Origin: Pholiota molesta | Taxonomy: Eukaryota; Basidiomycota; Agaricomycetes; Agaricales; Strophariaceae | DNA length: 64,000 nucleotides | Assembly (NCBI GenBank): GCA_014925825.1 | Contig: JACGCK010000195.1 | Span: 19,943 to 83,942, forward strand | Direction: 5' to 3' | In this document: piece after piece, positions 61,370 to 64,000 of the stretch | How positions within the stretch are numbered: the first letter of the stretch is position 1 | How the letters are laid out: every line of letters begins with the position of its first letter | Translations under genes and position numbers: made by a program | Notes under the pieces: model-generated | Databases searched by the model: none | Seen by the model: the letters and a program-made list of their open reading frames with translations, nothing else | What the model was told of the DNA's origin: nothing

Positions 61370-61981
61370 ATGTGGCCAGAGAAGATTCAGCGACAGTTCG
61401 ACATTGCTCTAGCAAGAGGCAACGATGCCCTCGAGAATGTAATGCATGCGCCTTACAACAAACTCCTGAATACGCTATTCCCAGTCGACACCGACTTCAC
61501 CGTCATTCCCAATTTCCAGGAGATAAACTCGAATAAGGGCGCGGACTACCTTGTGACTTTTGAAGTCTTCTTGGAAAACAAGCCTGTCTTCGTCCTGGCG
61601 CTCAAAAGGGAGAAGGATCTTGGGCTCAAATCCAAACGCACAGCCGCCGATGATCAGCTACGTGCCCGCCTAGGTGACCTTATTGGTAAGAAGCTGTTCC
61701 TCTCTAGTGGCAATTGCGCTATTTATTTACGATTTGCCATAGAATCTTGCCCTTTGGACGTCTTGCGTGGTGTCAGCGCTTTCGGGACGAAACTCTGCTT
61801 CTACTCCATCACGAAAGAAGGACTGGTCTCGCCCGAGCATATCCCCTCCTCTGCACTATATGTGAGCGACACCGCACCGATTGAACGCTGGAACTTCGAC
61901 ATCCTTACGGCCGAAGGAGAGGGCGAACTGCGTCGCATCGTTCAAGGCATCTTTGAACAGTGCGCCCAACTTGAGGCGTGA
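61370..61981 (+). CDS. Small fungal protein with PD-(D/E)XK-like motif
   Basis: Predicted 184 aa from exons 61370-61685 and 61743-61981. The 57-nt intron (GTAAGA..CATAG) would stay in frame if retained, giving a 203-residue form. Start MWPEKIQRQFDIALARGN, chosen as the only ATG in the frame. The region ADYLVTFEVF...VFVLALKRE follows the restriction-endonuclease-like pattern with Asp59 and Lys79; the usual acidic residue two positions before the Lys is Ala77. This is a lineage-typical agaricomycete family whose role is unknown. If the acidic residue is truly absent, nuclease activity is unlikely. Confidence 0.65.
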   Translation: MWPEKIQRQFDIALARGNDALENVMHAPYNKLLNTLFPVDTDFTVIPNFQEINSNKGADYLVTFEVFLENKPVFVLALKREKDLGLKSKRTAADDQLRARLGDLIGKKLFLSSGNCAIYLRFAIESCPLDVLRGVSAFGTKLCFYSITKEGLVSPEHIPSSALYVSDTAPIERWNFDILTAEGEGELRRIVQGIFEQCAQLEA

Positions 61982-62525
61982 GGTAGGTGGGCACTTACCC
62001 TTTCTAACTGCTCGCAGGTGCCTAGGCCAGCAACAGCCTCCAACTCCCAGTGAGATTCGGCGGCCCCCAAACGATCTGTAACGAATATCTGGCAGTGCAT
62101 GGACTCCAACCACACCCTGGTGACCCCGTCTTCCAGGACGCACAAACCCCTTCTCGAATACAATGTACTTATAGTCTGCAGTTCTGCCCATGTACTCATA
62201 ATTTGCATTTTGCCTTTGTTATTACATTGATGCGGTGTTTCATGCGCGAATTCTGCGCCTTCAACTTTACACCTTCCGTCGTGACACATTTATTTCCCTA
62301 GTAGGCCACTTCCTCTTCGTCAGCTCCCCATTGGCATCGATCTCGCCGCCATTGCCGCAAACACCCTCCTGGAACATCGCAGTCCTAAGCTCAGTATCCC
62401 GCGACTAACAAGACGAATAGGGGAAACGGGTCTCAAAATATGTATGATTCTAGAGCGTCCTGCATACCTATGCTATACGTCTTGCTTGTTGAATTCTCCT
62501 ACGGGGGTCGCAAAGAAAGAGACCA
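61982..62525. other. Intergenic
   Basis: About 540 bp. A plus-strand frame stays open from about 62319 to 62650 but lacks an ATG until 62444 and any recognised motif, so no gene is called. Confidence 0.4.
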
Positions 62526-62860
62526 TCACAACTTCAACCCCAGGGCTTCTGCAATCAAGCCGGCTGCCTTCGCTCCTACCGTATTGTATGTGTTTGCACC
62601 TACGTTTCCTGGGCAGATGCTCAAGTCTGGTACGGTATCATCAGTTATAGGCCGATATGTAAGGGGGAGAGAGAGAAGTGTATTACCAGCGACTTTGAGA
62701 TGCGTGGTTCCGTAAACGTTCAACCGACTGTCGACAACGCCGCCTTAGCTTCGGGGTTTCATGGCACAAGTGCCCAACTAGATAGCAGAGACGTTAGTTC
62801 TGCTCGACAGATAAGATAAGACACATACTGCGTGCCATGCAGTCCCAACTACGAATGCGA
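62526..62860 (-). pseudogene. C-terminal relic of an alcohol-oxidase-type GMC oxidoreductase
   Basis: Reads, with splices, LGTCAMKPR then a stop codon, then GGVVDSRLNVYGTTHLKVA, an intron (GTAATA..CCAG) and DLSICPGNVGANTYNTVGAKAAGLIAEALGLKL-stop at 62526. LSICPGNV and ANTYNT are hallmarks of the C-terminal active-site region in methanol/alcohol oxidases. A TAA interrupts the region directly before GGVVD and the rest of the enzyme is missing upstream, so this is a fragment. Different subfamily from the GMC gene at 3.9 kb. Confidence 0.75.
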
Positions 62861-62947
62861 TTTTAGTAGTAACGGGTACGTCCAGGAAAGTGGACAATAT
62901 ATCACACACTCGTTCGCCTGTGGTAATCGTCGATGGCCATCGTCCTC

Positions 62948-63080
62948 ATCTACTAAGTTCTACTGAGAAACATTGATGTCTATTGAGTTCTACTGAGACC
63001 TAGCAGGAGTCTACTGGTACTATCAGAAAGGGGACTACTCTACGAGGCTACCAGCTCTACTGGACCTACTGAGCCCTACA
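62948..63080. repeat. Imperfect TCTACTGAG short tandem repeats
   Basis: Irregular recurrence of TCTACTGA/TCTATTGAG over about 130 bp; no coding or transposon context seen. Confidence 0.6.
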
Positions 63081-64000
63081 TAGTCATATCATTTTTCCCT
63101 GATGTATACACCAGTTTGGGGCACACTATTGTATCAAATGATTCACCATCGTGTGCCATTTCAATGGTCAGCAGTCTCACATGCCTCCGGAGTCCGTATC
63201 TGTAATCACTCCTTCAATCCTGGAAACTCTTTTCGGTTTCGCACAATACTTACAACAGCAGACCAAGGTATTTATCGTATATGTATACGGACTGCTGTAC
63301 GCATTGACAAGCCAGGACATAACAGATGATCGATGAACGTTAATCTATCCGCAACAAATCCGCAAACAATCTACGTAAAATTTTAAAGACTTTAAGCATA
63401 TGTCGATCCACACAGCACTCCGCTTCCTGACTCTTCCTGACCATACGGAAGCTATTTAGATGGTGTACAACAAGGACAACTCCACCGCTTACCCGTGCGA
63501 GTATCAAGCGAGTATGCTAACATGGCGCCAAAGTATCAGGGAACTGTTACCAAATAAGGAATTCGGTGTCCCAAAATAACCGACGAGCGCTCGTTTGAAG
63601 CCGCCCATGCTGAAATAACGTGAACTGCGACGTAAAATCAATCCTTAGCGCTTTAGCCGTTGATTCCAGGTTGATTCTGTAGGCCTGAGATCCCAGGCTA
63701 GCCTCGCCACGTATCACCCTAATACATACAGCTATACTCATCTTTTCCAACGCGCCCTCAATTAGGACTAGATCAACGTCCGCCTGCACAACATGCCACC
63801 TACATAGCTACATGCTTCCAGCTTGCATAAATGAAATTCCCGACCTAGAGGAGAGTATGGAATGGATTGTCTCGCTGAACCTGTGCTGAACCGTCAGAAA
63901 AGGAAATGTGTGAGGGGGATCTAAGTCATCACTTTTAGTCAGATAGAAAAATTACAACAAATGTAAATAGCCATGTTTTGAAGTTGCAGGGACTGAAAGC
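63081..64000. other. Gene-poor end of window
   Basis: No gene supported in the last 920 bases; frames near 63102-63336 and 63547-63789 are short and featureless. Confidence 0.45.

Overview
This is a stretch of nuclear genome from a filamentous basidiomycete, most likely an Agaricomycete. The evidence is dense intron-split genes with short introns (mostly about 50-65 nt, GT..AG), several lineage-typical families (BTB/POZ proteins, a thaumatin-like 'glycopeptide', GMC oxidoreductases, a small fungal PD-(D/E)XK-like protein), and protein sequences that read as basidiomycete. The species cannot be named from sequence alone. No tRNA, rRNA, CRISPR or intact transposon was seen. All gene models were spliced by eye; several were checked by summing exon lengths to whole codons.

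Layout. 1-9.1 kb: the 3' part of a saccharopine-dehydrogenase-like oxidoreductase, a BTB protein, a small cysteine-rich secreted protein, a secreted GMC oxidoreductase and an MFS transporter. 9.5-12.9 kb: glucosidase II alpha subunit (GH31), divergent from the MFS gene. 13.4-16.9 kb: two uncharacterised low-complexity proteins. 17-22.6 kb: a gene-poor segment with duplicated blocks, a possible spliced non-coding transcript and a decayed GMC oxidoreductase. 22.7-29 kb: an EthD-like dimeric barrel protein, a second BTB protein, a field of AGCGTG repeats and the KDEL receptor ERD2, plus a relic copy of the ERD2 3' end. 29-32 kb: gene-poor. 32-39.4 kb: secreted glycopeptide, PGP phosphatase (GEP4), third BTB protein, exo-polygalacturonase (GH28) and an unknown protein. 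40.2-43.3 kb: vesicle tether p115/Uso1. 45.6-47.7 kb: a MOCOS-type class V aminotransferase. 47.7-51.3 kb: gene-poor. 51.4-60 kb: a tight housekeeping block with an RluA-type pseudouridine synthase, splicing factor CWC15, an unknown helical protein and an F-BAR protein. 60-64 kb: gene-poor, with a small endonuclease-fold-like gene and a relic of an alcohol-oxidase-type GMC gene.

Together the genes mix conserved secretory-pathway and RNA-processing functions (glucosidase II, ERD2, p115, CWC15, pseudouridine synthase, GEP4) with lineage-specific secreted or redox genes (GMC oxidases, exo-polygalacturonase, cysteine-rich secreted protein, glycopeptide). There is no biosynthetic cluster or defence island. 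The most notable items are a 96-aa secreted protein built of two identically spaced six-cysteine modules, a GMC oxidase carrying a choline-oxidase-like covalent-flavin motif with an unusual second active-site position, and several decayed duplicate genes.
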